Assembly (NCBI GenBank): GCA_039000515.1
Contig: JBCFYV010000012.1
Span: 128,722,652 to 128,786,651 of the forward strand
DNA from: Timema cristinae
Taxonomy: Eukaryota > Arthropoda > Insecta > Phasmatodea > Timematidae
Direction: 5' to 3'
Length of the DNA stretch: 64,000 bases
This document shows positions 1-11,770 of the stretch, piece by piece. The notes beneath the pieces are model-generated. The model was not told the DNA's origin and ran no database searches. It saw only the letters and a list, made by a program, of their open reading frames with translations. Position 1 is the first letter of the stretch; every line of letters begins with the position of its first letter. Position numbers and translations under genes: made by a program.

Positions 1-1247
1 AGGGCAAGGAATACAAACAAGGCTAAGATCTGCTAGCACGTATTCTCACTGCAGGGCAAGGAATACAAACAAGGCTAGGATCTGCTAGCACGTATTCTCA
101 CTGCAGGGCAAGGAATACAAACAAGGCTAAGATCTGCTAGCACGTATTCTCACTGCAGGGCAAGGAATACAAACAAGGCTAAGATCTGCTAGCACGTATT
201 CTCACTGCAGGGCAAGGAATACAAACAAGGCTAGGATCTGCTAGCACATATTCTCACTGCAGGACAAGGAATACAAACAAGGCTAAGATCTGCTAGCATG
301 TATTCTCACTGCAGGACAAGGAATACAAACAAGGCTAGGATCTGCTAGCATGTATTCTCACTGCAGGGCAAGGAATACAAACAAGGCTAGGATCTGCTAG
401 CACGTATTCTCACTGCAGGGCAAGGAATACAAACAAGGCTAGGATCTGCTAGCACGTATTCTCACTGCAGGGCAAGGAATACAAACAAGGCTAGGATCTG
501 CTAGCACGTATTCTCACTGCAGGACAAGGAATACAAACAAGGCTAGGATCTGCTAGCACGTATTCTCACTGCAGGGTAAGGAATACAAACAAGGCTAGGA
601 TCTGCTAGCACGTATTCTCACTGCAGGGCAAGGAATACAAACAAGGCTAGGATCTGCTAGCACGTATTCTCACTGCAGGGCAAGGAATACAAACAAGGCT
701 AAGATCTGCTAGCATGTATTCTCACTGCAGGGTAAGGAATACAAACATGGCTAGGATCTGCTAGCACGTATTCTCACTGCAGGACAAGGAATACAAACAA
801 GGCTAGGATCTGCTAGCATGTATTCTCACTGCAGGACAAGGAATACAAACAAGGCTAGGATCTGCTAGCACGTTTTCTCACTGCAGGGCAAGGAATACAA
901 ACAAGGCTAGGATCTGCTAGCATGTATTCTCACTGCAGGGCAAGGAATACAAACATGGCTAGGATCTGCTAGCACGTATTCTCACTGCAGGACAAGGAAT
1001 ACAAACAAGGCTAGGATCTGCTAGCATGTATTCTCACTGCAGGGCAAGGAATACAAACAAGGCTAGGATCTGCTAGCACGTATTCTCACTGCAGGACAAG
1101 GAATACAAACATGGCTAGGATCTGCTAGCACGTATTCTCACTGCAGGACAAGGAATACAAACAAGGCTAGGATCTGCTAGCATGTATTCTCACTGCAGGA
1201 CAAGGAATACAAACAAGGCTAGGATCTGCTAGCACGTATTCTCACTG
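1..1247. repeat. 52-bp tandem array, about 24 copies
   Basis: A 52-bp unit beginning AGGGCAAGGAATACAAACAA and ending TATTCTCACTGC repeats from the first base of the window to 1247, which fits 24 whole units. Units differ only at a few fixed positions (AAG/AGG ATCTGC, CACG/CATG, GGGCA/GGACA). Each unit holds a GCTAGC palindrome and the junctions form CTGCAG. The array probably continues to the left of the window. No coding potential is seen. Confidence 0.95.
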
Positions 1248-1787
1248 AACACACTACCTGTTGAAGTGTGCAACACCCAAATGGTACACTTCAGGACACG
1301 AGTTCCTTATATAGCGCTAGAGTAGTGAGTGTTGTTTTGTTCTCACAAACCTTGGCCAACCTCTTCAGCCCTTACTCTTCGAGCTCTTGTCCGTCATGTT
1401 GAGTGTACCCAGACCTAGTCCAGGGGTCTGGAGACTCGTGCTATCACTGCTCCCATCTTCCTCAACCGCAAGAAAGTTTCTCCTATTCCTGATCAAGGGA
1501 CTTGGCCCCAGCCCCGTTGAATCCATCAGCATCTTCTTCACAGTTTCACCACGGACTGTCCATCATCATCACCCTATTATTACAGTTTCATTACCACGTA
1601 CTGACCATCATCCTCCTCCTATTAACAGTTTCACCACGTACTGACCATAATTGTCAACACTTATTGCTTAGAACTCACTCGCCTTGTCGAAACCTGCAAG
1701 CATTCTTTCCTCTCCTTTGCACTCTCCGGGCCAGGGTCTGACACACTAGCCACTGTTCCTTCAATATAAACATTCTGTGTGTTTCAG
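1248..1787. other. Upstream region of the RTN4IP1-like gene, no gene seen
   Basis: This stretch between the 52-bp array and the first coding exon shows no conserved protein. A TATA-like TATATAG lies at 1308-1314. Positions 1540-1650 hold about three imperfect copies of a CAGTTTCACCACGTACTGAC-like motif. A possible acceptor (TTTCAG, ending 1787) could open the exon that carries the start codon at 1831, so part of this stretch may be promoter and 5' UTR. That is inference. Confidence 0.4.
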
Positions 1788-1830
1788 GAAGCCGTGACAA
1801 AATGACCCAGTGAGGTTACAGATACAAGTA

Positions 1831-4800
1831 ATGGACGAAGTTCTCTTTCATATCTCCCAGCATTTGGAAGCCTTACAGGTATTTTATTGTTAGAACATAT
1901 ATTTAAAATGTTTGACATTGAAATATAGATTATTGCTAAATTAAGTTACACAGTCCATTTACTATTGATAAAATGATCACATTCCTAAACGCCTGTCGTG
2001 AGATGGCGCCATTTAATAACCGAGAGCTGTTGTTTGAAGGTGTACCTCAACTCTAGTATCCAACATGGCCGACTCATGCTGCAGACCTCTTCCGACCACG
2101 CGCGGACATTCTTCACAGAAGTGTGGTCGGGCCAAAGAGCGGCTAATCTCCGCGAGGGCGTGGAACAACTCTACCTTTGGTTGGCCGATCAGGTCGGGGA
2201 GGTCAAGAGATTGGCCGAGGGGTTGATCCAGCCTCAGAGATTCCTCAGGCAGATACGACATCTGCTCGAAAACGACCGTACGTAAGTTTAGCAACATTAT
2301 ACGTGCTGCCCTCTTGTATCTGTGCTCTCGTTAACACTGGGTTATTTTCAAATTATTATAATATATATTCCCTTAAACTGACAACACGGCTCATTTGGTC
2401 TAAGGTGTCAGGTTCACAATAGACTGGACTGACGATGACGAGAAGGTCAGGGTTTGAATCCATTACGGTTGTACCAAGGGTGGTTCTTCACTCTCTCTCA
2501 CACATATGTGGGTACACTTATTTTAAATTCAACCCTCCTCATCCCTAACTAATGAGTGGAAATAGTAGAATGCGATGGTAAAGATGTACCATAGGCCTGC
2601 AGGTCAATGTAAAGTGAGTTGACCTGCTGACGTGCTCCTTCCAGTGAAACTATCATTAACATATAAAGTTTCTTTTTTTCAGTTTCTCGAACAGGTCTGT
2701 ATTTTGGAGGTCTGGGTTTCCTTTTCGGAGGTCTATTTGGAGTGATGCTGGGCCTGTCGTGGTACCGCCCCCCTCCGCCCATGCAGAGAATGCGGGCTGT
2801 TGTCTGCACGGGCTACTATGGGCCGGACGTAAGTTCTCAATATCAGCAAGGGCTCACAATAGACTGACGGGAAGATCAGGGTTTGAATCCCGGTCGGGTG
2901 AACTGAGGGAGGTACACTTCACCTAAGTTCAACCTTCTTGATGCGTCAGCGTAATTAGTACGTTTGTGTACAACCAGAACAGGTGGTAAGATATATTGTT
3001 GTTGTTCCTAAAACAGTTGGAGCTGTGTGTTGGCGAGACCCACAATGCCTTGCAGCTTTGAAACAATAGCTCGACAAAGTTGGATGTTTCTGTTCCAGTC
3101 GCTGGCCACGGTGGACGACTTGCCAGTCCCTACTATCTCCAGTCCTGACCAGATCCTGGTGCAAGTCAAGGCAGCCTCTGTGGATACCGTGGATAGCAAG
3201 ATATGCTGCGGATACGGCAGAGTCCTGCGGAAACAACTCTACAGGCACAGCTATGTGAGTATAGACAGAGACAGGATCGTGTGGTTTGCTCCAAGGTCAT
3301 GACTTTGTAGGCACACTAACGAGATACAGGGGGCACACTAACGGGATACAGGGGCACACTAACGGGATACAGGGGCACACTAACGGGATACAGGGGGCAC
3401 ACTATATTACATATAGTGATAAGGGACTAATATTTTGGTCAATTAATTCAAACCTATAATGTATTCACGAGTGAAACTCTTTTTTTAACTAGAAACATGC
3501 AGTCCGTGTTCTAAAGAATATTTGTACAAGTGCCATATATTAAATGTAATTGCTATCTTAGACTAAAACATACATACATACATACCTAATAATGCGGTTC
3601 CCGAGCAGGATAGGAAAGAAGCCGTGCAGGTAAAAAAAACAACTCCGTACTTATCCATCCTCACCAACTTTCTCCACACTTCCTATCCTCGCATACTCCC
3701 TTCACTTCAACAACATCCGTACACCGAGTCATACAAGCTCTTTTATTAATGTTTCTCCTTTTCACACATTTGTCTACAACATTTAACCACGTCTTACATA
3801 GCCTGCTCCTTCCTTTTGCTCCACACACTCTACATACACCGCCATGATTGCCCTTACCAACCATGTATGGCAGTAAGGGAGAAAGTTTATTGTGTGTTTG
3901 TTGATCTGGAGAAAGCGTACGATTGGGTTAATAGGAATATGTTGTGGAATGTAAGATATGTTTCTCTGGTTATCACTAAATACTTGACAGGGTTGATGCT
4001 GCTCAAAGCTATACAATATAAATACAATAGATACATTATTACACTAAACATAATACAAGGCAACAAGAGTCGATTGTTGGATTATTGAGATTTAACACAA
4101 GGTGGGCTTCTTGAATCCTCAATCCCTTGAATCCCATGAATACTATGGTATTTGAGAGATTCAACATTCATAAGAATGTCACAGTAAATTCTGTTCACGA
4201 TAGGTTTTTACCTGGATGACAGTTCGAGAATCATATGATATGTTTAGGTTTTGGGTTGCCAACACTTGTAAAAGATCACAGTTTTGTTATAAATGTAAAG
4301 ATCTTTAATTACCTGTTATATATTACATTTAAAATAACGTAAACTTAAGTTTTCTCATGCTATTTCATTTTTTTAAATAATTTCTTTTTATCAAACTCGA
4401 AACAGTAGTTTAAACATAATTAAAAGTACTTATTTTTCATTTTGGAACGTTACTGATTTTGTGTAATATAGTGCACAAATCAATACCTTTTAATACATGC
4501 ATCGTATTTACTTGGAAAAGAGAAAATAGTTATTTTTTTACATACAATAAATGATTTTATGATTATTTTATCGTATTTTGAAATATTTAACTGAATAAAA
4601 TATTTTCATCAACTGCGTGTCTGCATCATTGTAAAAAACTTGTTTACCGTTATGTTCAATCATATGGTTTAGATTCGTCAGTCGCCATTTTGAAGGTTTT
4701 TGTGAAAGTGGTGTTAATATTTTTTTAAGGGTAATAAAACGAAAAATAAACTTTGTGTCCGACCTCAAATAAATATATAATTAATATTGGCCTGATTACT

Positions 4801-7609
4801 GTGGTTAACTATCACATTAATATATTACCATCTGTTTTCATCACAGTGATCCAAAGTGATAGATGTCAGCTGTTGGCGTAGTGATATATTAGGGATTACA
4901 ACTAGTAACATTTCGAGCTGTCATCCAGGTAAACTTAGCTCGTGAATGACTTATATCTCAAATACAATTATGAAGTCAAAGTCAAATAATAACTTCAAGC
5001 AATTGTGGATAGAGAGTGTCGTGTGGTCAGCACAGCGAGCCCTCAGTTTTCTAGACCAGAACTGCTAGTTCTTTATTCAAATATCTCTTCATTTGACCTC
5101 ATGAGGCTGAGTTTGATCTCATCCCAGACAAACTGCCTCACAGATACATTTTATAAGCGCCGGAATTGAACCCAAGACCTATAACCACTAGGTCATAGAG
5201 CTGGTCACTAATTTAGTAAAAGTTTTCTATTTATTGTTTATGATGAAATAGACATGAGAAACAAAATATCATGGAATCGAGCCTTAAACTACCTTTTTAA
5301 AATTCAGTTTCATATTAGCTAGAATTGTACATTTTTAAAAATTTGAGAGAAACGTAGGATTCGACCCATGTACAGTCTCAACCCACCTCTTTGGTTCTTT
5401 ATAAATACTTTTGTTGTCTGTACATTCAATTTTACTTAAAAACTAATAATGTTAATAATGAATGTAATTCCTGATTTGTTTGTTTTGTTGGCAAAATGCG
5501 AAGCACAACTTCAACTTCCCTGTCGTTCTTGGGCGTGATTGTTCAGGGATAATCATTGAAATTGGTCAAAAAGTGAAGAACTTTGAAGTTGGCGATGAGG
5601 TTTGGTTTGGTGCGCCCTTCTGGTCGTCGGGTACGATGTGCGAGTGTGTGGTTGTCAAGGAGAACATGGTCGCTAAGAAGCCCCGTGGGGTTGGTTTTGA
5701 GGTGGCTGCTAGTCTGCCGTACGCCGGTACCGTCGCCTGGAACGCGATGGTTCATCAGGCTGGGCTGAACGACGCTTCAACAGCCGGCAAGAGGTGACAA
5801 CTCTCAATATCTTACACCACACAGGGTTGAACATCTGACAACATGTGAGACTTGGTCTATATTTAGTTCCTCGATGAAACTATTTGTGGTGTTGGAGGAT
5901 GCTATTTACTCTCTCTCATGCTCCATTTCCAGAATTCTTGTCCATGGAGGTAGCAGTCCTGTGGGTTGTATTCTTATACAGTTGGCAAGACTGTGGGGAG
6001 GCAGTGTTGCAACAACGTGCAGTTCCCGAGCTACTCCTGTTGCTCAAGCCCTTGGGGCGGAGGAAGTGATTGTAACAGGACGTGGTAACGTAGAGAAACA
6101 GCTGGAAGTAAGAGAGAGGTAATTACTATCAGTGTTGAGCCGACTCTATGTGCAATCTCTTGGCATACAGATGATTGAATTGGAACTCCAGTGTCAGCAG
6201 TGTAAAGTGGGTTGATTGTATGTGTAACATTACTTGAGAGGGTTGATTAAAACAGTCGGTTGCTCCAATCAAGCTCAACTGACAGGAATACTGGGATTGC
6301 TTGTTTATCGTGTACACCTAATTTTTGACTGTGTTTGCATTTGTTTTTTAATCGATAAATTGAGGTTGGCCACTTTTAAAATTGTAACTTTCAGGTAAAT
6401 TATAAGTCTTAACGTTTGAATATGATTGTGTGTGTTTCTAGTGTTACCCAACATAAAGGTAATGTATTTGTGCTAATTGTTGCAACAGTTTTGACATGAT
6501 CTTCAACACCGTGGAGGGGTCCTTGTCTCACGAAGCTTGTCTCAAGTTCTGTCGCCCCGGAGGTCGTGTAGTCACCACCTTCCCCTCCCACATCGCCTCC
6601 GACTCGTACAGCTTCCTCCTCAGACCCACTTACAATCTCTGGCTCAGGATAAAGGTCACAACTCACACTTTGAGCAGAAATAAGCACATAGTAAAACATT
6701 TTGAAAGTTTGAAATAACCTTCACATGTTTCACTCCAAGTGTCCAGAAATTATCTTCATTCACTTGTACTGGTTTGTTTATTTGATCAGTAAAACATTAT
6801 GTGTCACTCCTTTAGATTATAAACACTTCCGGAAAGAGGACAAGGATTTGTAATGAAATCCATAGTTAGCCTAATTGTCATATTAAATTAACACAGCACT
6901 CGATTGTTTTAAACTAAAATAAAACAAGTTGACATTCATCAGTCGGCCATTGCAAATTATCCAAGGCAAACTGAATTCTTTAAACAAACCAAATTAAAAC
7001 AAAATGTACATTTTGAAATTATCCAAAATGAAAAATATTTCTTATTTGGAAAATACTTTCACGTCATTTGATGTTTGTCAATATTTTTAGTTTGATTAAA
7101 ATTATTTTTTGGGATACAAAGTAAATTGCTATCGTCTGAGTCTCAGCGCTGTGTGTTTTAGTGATATCACACAGGGCCTAACTAACCTGCAGTAGTCGTC
7201 ACACGATATAACTTGTCATTCTCGTGTTGGGCTGGATTGACGGCCAAATACCCACACTCTTGCTAAACACAAATGCAGGTACATTTACTCTAAAGTTGTA
7301 CCTTCCTCGTCTCTAGTATGTCGGTGTAGTCATAATACCCCATGCGAGCTGAACGAGTACCAAGACGCCAAGGAGTGCCGTCACAAAACTTGTCAAGGTC
7401 ATTGTGTGTTCCAGCTGCTCCTCGGTCTCAGTCCCTGGGGTGACCTGGTCCTCAGTCCGACCACACTGGACCATTTGGCAGCCCTGGTCGAAGATGGTAG
7501 TTTGCAGCCGGTGGTGGATAAGATATTTTCTCCCCAAGACGCTGAGTTGGCATTTCAACATGCTGGCAGTGACGAAGCCATTGGCAAGACCGTCATCAGA
7601 TTCAGGTGA
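1831..7609 (+). CDS. RTN4IP1: RTN4IP1-like mitochondrial NAD(P)H reductase (MDR family), eight exons
   Basis: Predicted exons are 1831-1878, 2085-2277, 2683-2828, 3099-3254, 5504-5793, 5933-6118, 6489-6654 and 7415-7609, all with GT-AG borders and matching phases, giving about 459 residues. The protein matches reticulon-4-interacting protein 1, a quinone-oxidoreductase-like medium-chain reductase of mitochondria. Visible signatures are VVLGRDCSG, GDEVWFGAP, AASLPYAGTVAWNAM, the nucleotide-binding loop HGGSSPVG and the C-terminal GKTVI. No structural zinc cysteine cluster is seen. Before the reductase domain are about 90 residues I do not recognise, then a glycine-rich hydrophobic segment LYFGGLGFLFGGLFGVMLGL that looks membrane-embedded. 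The start is chosen because MDEVLFHISQ splices in phase to exon 2. The exon 7/8 border is the weakest, and a short exon may be missing there. Intron 4 holds LINE, SINE and inverted-repeat debris. Confidence 0.85.
2407..2550 (+). repeat. SINE-like element, copy 1, in RTN4IP1 intron 2
   Basis: The segment carries CACAATAGACTGGACTGACG, then a pol III B-box-like GGTTTGAATCC, then a tail with GGTACACTTATTTTAAATTC. The same order of blocks recurs at 2849-2965 and, in part, at 11680-11770 and 7215-7325. A short dispersed retroposon is the simplest reading. I could not define its ends or target-site duplication. Confidence 0.5.
2849..2965 (+). repeat. SINE-like element, copy 2, in RTN4IP1 intron 3
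   Basis: Same family as 2407-2550: CTCACAATAGACTGACG, the B-box-like GGTTTGAATCCCGG, and a tail with GGTACACTTCACCTAAGTTC. It begins about 20 bases after the exon 3 donor. Confidence 0.5.
3310..3401. repeat. 21-22-bp minisatellite in RTN4IP1 intron 4
   Basis: About four copies of GGCACACTAACGGGATACAG follow exon 4 by some 55 bases. Confidence 0.85.
3661..3965. mobile_element. LINE fragments: reverse transcriptase piece (+) and RT-tail piece (-)
   Basis: On the plus strand near 3870-3950 a short frame reads VFVDLEKAYDWVNRNMLW, the classic motif of non-LTR retrotransposon reverse transcriptases. On the minus strand at 3661-3864 a 67-codon frame reads GRSRLCKTWLNVVDKCVKR followed by an arginine and aspartate-rich tail, which resembles the extreme C-terminus of such polymerases. 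The two pieces point in opposite directions, so this is a rearranged relic. It lies in RTN4IP1 intron 4. Confidence 0.55.
4194..4947. repeat. Inverted-repeat-bounded segment (possible MITE) in RTN4IP1 intron 4
   Basis: The left arm (4194-4227, core ACCTGGATGACAGTTCGA) and the right arm (4913-4947, core TCGAGCTGTCATCCAGGT) are inverted copies with a few mismatches, about 690 bases apart. The AT-rich interior has no protein. A foldback or MITE-type element is likely, but no clear target duplication is seen. Confidence 0.4.
5150..5215 (-). repeat. tRNA-like SINE fragment (minus)
   Basis: Read on the minus strand, this has an A-box-like CCTAGTGGTTATAGG and a B-box-like GGGTTCAATTCC at tRNA spacing. 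It has no complete cloverleaf, so a SINE head rather than a tRNA gene is favoured. Confidence 0.4.
7215..7325 (+). repeat. SINE-like tail in RTN4IP1 intron 7
   Basis: GGTACATTTACTCTAAAGTT followed by GTACCTTCCTCGTC matches the tail block of the SINE copies at 2407 and 2849. It ends shortly before the last RTN4IP1 exon and helps explain why 7317-7400 does not read as coding. Confidence 0.35.
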
Positions 7610-7900
7610 GATAGTACATTGCTAGTACAGGGCTCACAGACAAAGGTTCAATACACCGTCACTATCAGTTCGTTGGAACACGATATCACTCACTGCCCGC
7701 CAACGTCACTGGTACATCACTTGTGAAAATAGAACAGTACAGTTCACTGTAACATAGCTAGGTCCGTGAAGCTGTTTCACCAACTGTAGTAGACACTAAC
7801 ACATATTAACAATATTAACTTATATTAAATTCAAAATTATTATTAATAATTAACACTTGATTTGGTGGTTGAATGGTGCAAGGCAGTGGTTCCCAGCCCA
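7610..7900. other. 3' flank of the RTN4IP1-like gene
   Basis: No gene is seen and no perfect AATAAA is visible just after the stop codon at 7607-7609. The last 30 bases contain CAGTGGTTCCCAGCCC, which resembles the terminal sequence of some hAT transposons, directly before the 30-bp array. Confidence 0.4.
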
Positions 7901-10900
7901 GGGGGCTTGGAACTATTAGTAAATAACATGGGGCTTGGAACTATTAGTAAATAACATGGGGGCTTGGAACTATTAGTAAATACCATGGGGGGCTTGGAGC
8001 TATTAGTAAATAACATGGGGGCTTGGAACTATTAGTAAATACATGGGGGCTTGGAGCTATTAGTAAATAACATGGGGGCTTGGAGCTATTAGTAAATAAC
8101 ATGGGGGGCTTGGAGCTATTAGTAAATAACATGGGGGCTTGGAACTATTAGTAAATACCATGGGGGCTTGGAGCTATTAGTAAATAACATGGGGGCTTGG
8201 AGCTATTAGTAAATAAATGGGGGGCTTGGAGCTATTAGTAAATAACATGGGAGGCTTGGAGCTATTAGTAAATAACATGGGGGCTTGGAGCTATTAGTAA
8301 ATAAATGGGGGGCTTGGAGCTATTAGTAAATAACATGGGGGCTTGGAACTATTAGTAAATACCATGGGGGGCTTGGAGCTATTAGTAAATAAAATGGGGG
8401 GCTTGGAACTATTAGTAAATAACATGGGGGCTTGGAGCTATTAGTAAATAACATGGGGGGCTTGGAACTATTAGTAAATAAAATGGGGGGCTTGGAGCTA
8501 TTAGTAAATAACATGGGAGGCTTGGAGCTATTAGTAAATAACATGGGGGGCTTGGAGCTATTAGTAAATAAAATGGGGGGCTTGGAGCTATTAGTAAATA
8601 ACATGGGGGGCTTGGAGCTATTAGTAAATAACATGGGGGGCTTGGAGCTATTAGTAAATAACATGGGGGCTTGGAGCTATTAGTAAATAACATGGGGGGC
8701 TTGGAGCTATTAGTAAATAACATGGGGGCTTGGAGCTATTAGTAAATAACATGGGGGCTTGGAGCTATTAGTAAATAACATGGGGGCTTGAGCTATTAGT
8801 AAATAACATGGGGGGCTTGGAGCTATTAGTAAATAACATGGGGGCTTGGAGCATTAGTAAATAACATGGGGGCTTGGAGCTATTAGTAAATAACATGGGG
8901 GCTTGGACTATTAGTAAATAACATGGGGGCTTGGAGCTATTAGTAAATACATGGGGGCTTGGAGCTATTAGTAAATAACATGGGGGCTTGGACTATTAGT
9001 AAATAACATGGGGCTTGGAGCTATTAGTAAATAACATGGGGGGCTTGGAGCTATTAGTATAATGGGGGCTGAGCATTAGAAAACATGGGGGGCTTGGAGC
9101 TATTAGTAAATAACATGGGGGCTTGGACTATTAGTAAATACCATGGGGGCTTGGAGCTATTAGTAAATAACATGGGGGCTTGGAGCTATTAGTAAATAAC
9201 ATGGGGGGCTTGGAGCTATTAGTAAATAACATGGGGGCTGGACTATTAGTAAATAACATGGGGGCTGGAGCTATTAGTAAATAACATGGGGCTTGGAGAC
9301 TATTAGTAAATACCATGGGGGCTTGGACTATTAGTAAATACATGGGGCTTGGACTATTAGTAAATAACATGGTGGCTTGAAGCTATTAGTAAATAACATG
9401 GGGGGCTTGGAGACTCTAGAAATAACATGGGGCTTGACTATTAGTAATATGTAACTGCGGCGAGCTTTGAAATCACACTAGTATAAATAACATGGGGGGC
9501 TTGACACTATTGTAAATAACATGGGACTTGGACATTAGTTAATGAACATGTGGCTTGGCTATAGAAAAACATGGTGGGTTAGACTTGTAAATAACATGTG
9601 GTGCGTACTAGGAGCTTTGTAAAGATAACTAAGGCCTGGAGCTATATAGACTGCTGGAGGGGACTTGAGCTATTGAATCAACAGTGTATTTTGTTTGGGG
9701 CCCTGAGCGTAGTGACTTAACATACATGGCTTGGTTATCTAACATGCTCTAGTTAGTAAATAACATGGGGCTTGAGCTATTAGTAAATAACAATGGGGGC
9801 TTGAGCTATGTAAATACATGGGCTTGGAAGCTATAGTAAATAACATGGGGGCTTGGAGCTATTAGTAAATAACATGGGCTTGAGCAGAAATAAACTGACT
9901 ATAGTATAACATGAGCATTGCATGGGGGCTTGAAGCTATAAATAGTAAAATAACAGGGGCCTTGAGCTATAGAAATAATGGGGGCCTTGAGCTATTAGTA
10001 AATACATGGGCTTGAGCATTATAAATAACATAGGAGGGCTTGAGCTATTAGTAAATAAATGAGGCTTGAGTATTATAAATAAATGGGGCTGGGCTATTAT
10101 ATAACTGCTTGTTTAGTAAATAAATGGGGCTACTATTAGTAATAACATGGGCTTGGAGCTATAGTAAATAAATGGCTTGAGCTATTAGTAAGATAACATG
10201 TGCTTGCTATAGAAAGATAAAAGCGTCTTAGTATAATAATAACATGTGGCTATGGAGCTATTTAGTTAAATAATCATGTGGGGCTGGAATGCTGTCTATT
10301 AGTAAATAACATAGGGGGCTTGGAGCTATTAGTAAATAACATGGGGGGCTTGGAGCTATTAGTAAATAACATGGGGGTCTTGGAGCTATTAGTAAATAAC
10401 ATGGGGGCTTGGAGCTATTAGTAAATAACATGGGGGCTTGGAGCTATTAGTAAATAACATGGGGCTTGGAGCTATTAGTAAAAACATGGGGCTTGGACTA
10501 AGTAAATACATGGGGGCTTGGAAGCTTAGTAAATAACATGGTGAATTGTAAATAACATGGGGGCTTGGAACTATTAGTAAATAACATGGGGGGCTGGCTA
10601 TAGTAATAACATGGGGGGCTTGGAGCTATTAGTAAATAACATGGGGCTTGGAGCTATTAGTAAATAACATGGGGGCTTGGAGCTATTATAATAACAGGGG
10701 CTTGGAATTATAATACATGGGGGCTTGGAGCTATTAGTAAATAAATGGGGCTGAGCTATAGTAAATACATGGGGGGCTTGATATTAGTAAATACATGGGG
10801 GCTTGGACTATTAGTAAATAACATGGGGGCTTGGAGCTATTAGTAAATAACATGGGGGGCTTGGAAGCTATTAGTAAATAACCATGGGGGCTTGGAGCTA

Positions 10901-11260
10901 TTAGTAAATAACATGGGGGGACTTGGAGCTAATAGTAAATAACATGGGGGCTTGGAGCTATTAGTAAATAACATGGGGCGTCAAATAATGGCTGAACTAT
11001 TATAATAAATTTGCATATGCATTAGTAAATAATGGGGCTTACATTAGTAAATAAATCTTACTATAATAACATGTTTAAATATGGTTGAGAATATAGTATA
11101 TTAAATGGGGCTTGAGATATTGATACCTGGAGGGGTTGTGCATTAGTAATAACGCACTATGTATAACATGGGGGCTTGGAAATTAGTAAATATGGGGCTT
11201 GGAGTATTAGTAAATAACATCTTGACTATTATTTAAATGGGCGAGCTTGTAATAAATGGG
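7901..11260. repeat. 30-31-bp tandem array, over 100 copies, partly corrupted
   Basis: The unit is GGCTTGGAGCTATTAGTAAA followed by TAACATGGGG with a variable G run. Copies are near perfect at 7901-9400 and 10290-10960. In 9430-10290 and 10975-11260 they are riddled with deletions and stray sequence. The 30-bp unit gives repeating open frames (MLFTNSSKPP on the minus strand), which I regard as artefacts of unit length. Confidence 0.93.
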
Positions 11261-11324
11261 TCAACTAAGCAGAATATATATTATCTTCAGGGGGAAATTC
11301 ATAAGATATCTTCTGAAATTGAAT

Positions 11325-11395
11325 GACATGACACGAGAATCGAACTGTGACCTTTGCTTATACCCACTGATCTATCCCGAATCGTCTGTGCTATG
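11325..11395 (-). repeat. tRNA-like SINE fragment (minus)
   Basis: On the minus strand the A-box-like GGGATAGATCAGTGGGTATA and the B-box-like AGTTCGATTCTCGTGTC sit at tRNA spacing. The acceptor stem does not pair, so this is read as a SINE head. Confidence 0.4.
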
Positions 11396-11679
11396 GATTC
11401 ATTCATATTAAGCAAGTCTGTGATGACGTGCAAGATCGACTTCAATGGTGATTTTATTTAATCACGATCATGTTGACTCGGCAGCTTGTCAACCAAACAC
11501 AAATTTAACATTGTCAGCCATCGCGCCAGCTTTACACTGAGTTTGATACAAAATTAAGAAGTGAACTTAAAATTGTTTTGAAATTTTTTATCCTATCAAA
11601 AAAAAAATAGGTGGATAGACTTGTAACTAAATCGATGATCTACCAAGGGAGGGTGTCGTCTGTAAAAGATAATTAACCC

Positions 11680-11770
11680 ATGGTCACAATAGACTTGGCT
11701 GCTGATGACGGAAGGTTGAGGTTTGAATCCCGGACGAGTGTATTTTGTTTGTGAGCCCTGTATCTGTTGT
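11680..11770 (+). repeat. SINE-like element, copy 3
   Basis: TCACAATAGACTTGGCTGCT, then GATGACGGAAGG and the B-box-like GGTTTGAATCCCGG match the heads of the copies at 2407 and 2849. The tail is not recognisable. Confidence 0.45.

Noticed and set aside
1..1247. CRISPR array
   Set aside because: Units are contiguous with no unique spacers, and the window is eukaryotic.
1387..1741. 85- and 79-codon frames upstream of RTN4IP1
   Set aside because: Low-complexity His/Pro/Leu runs from a short imperfect repeat; no homology recognised.
8323..8723. MLFTNSSKPP repeat frames
   Set aside because: A product of the 30-bp array; the same unit is read in several frames on both strands.
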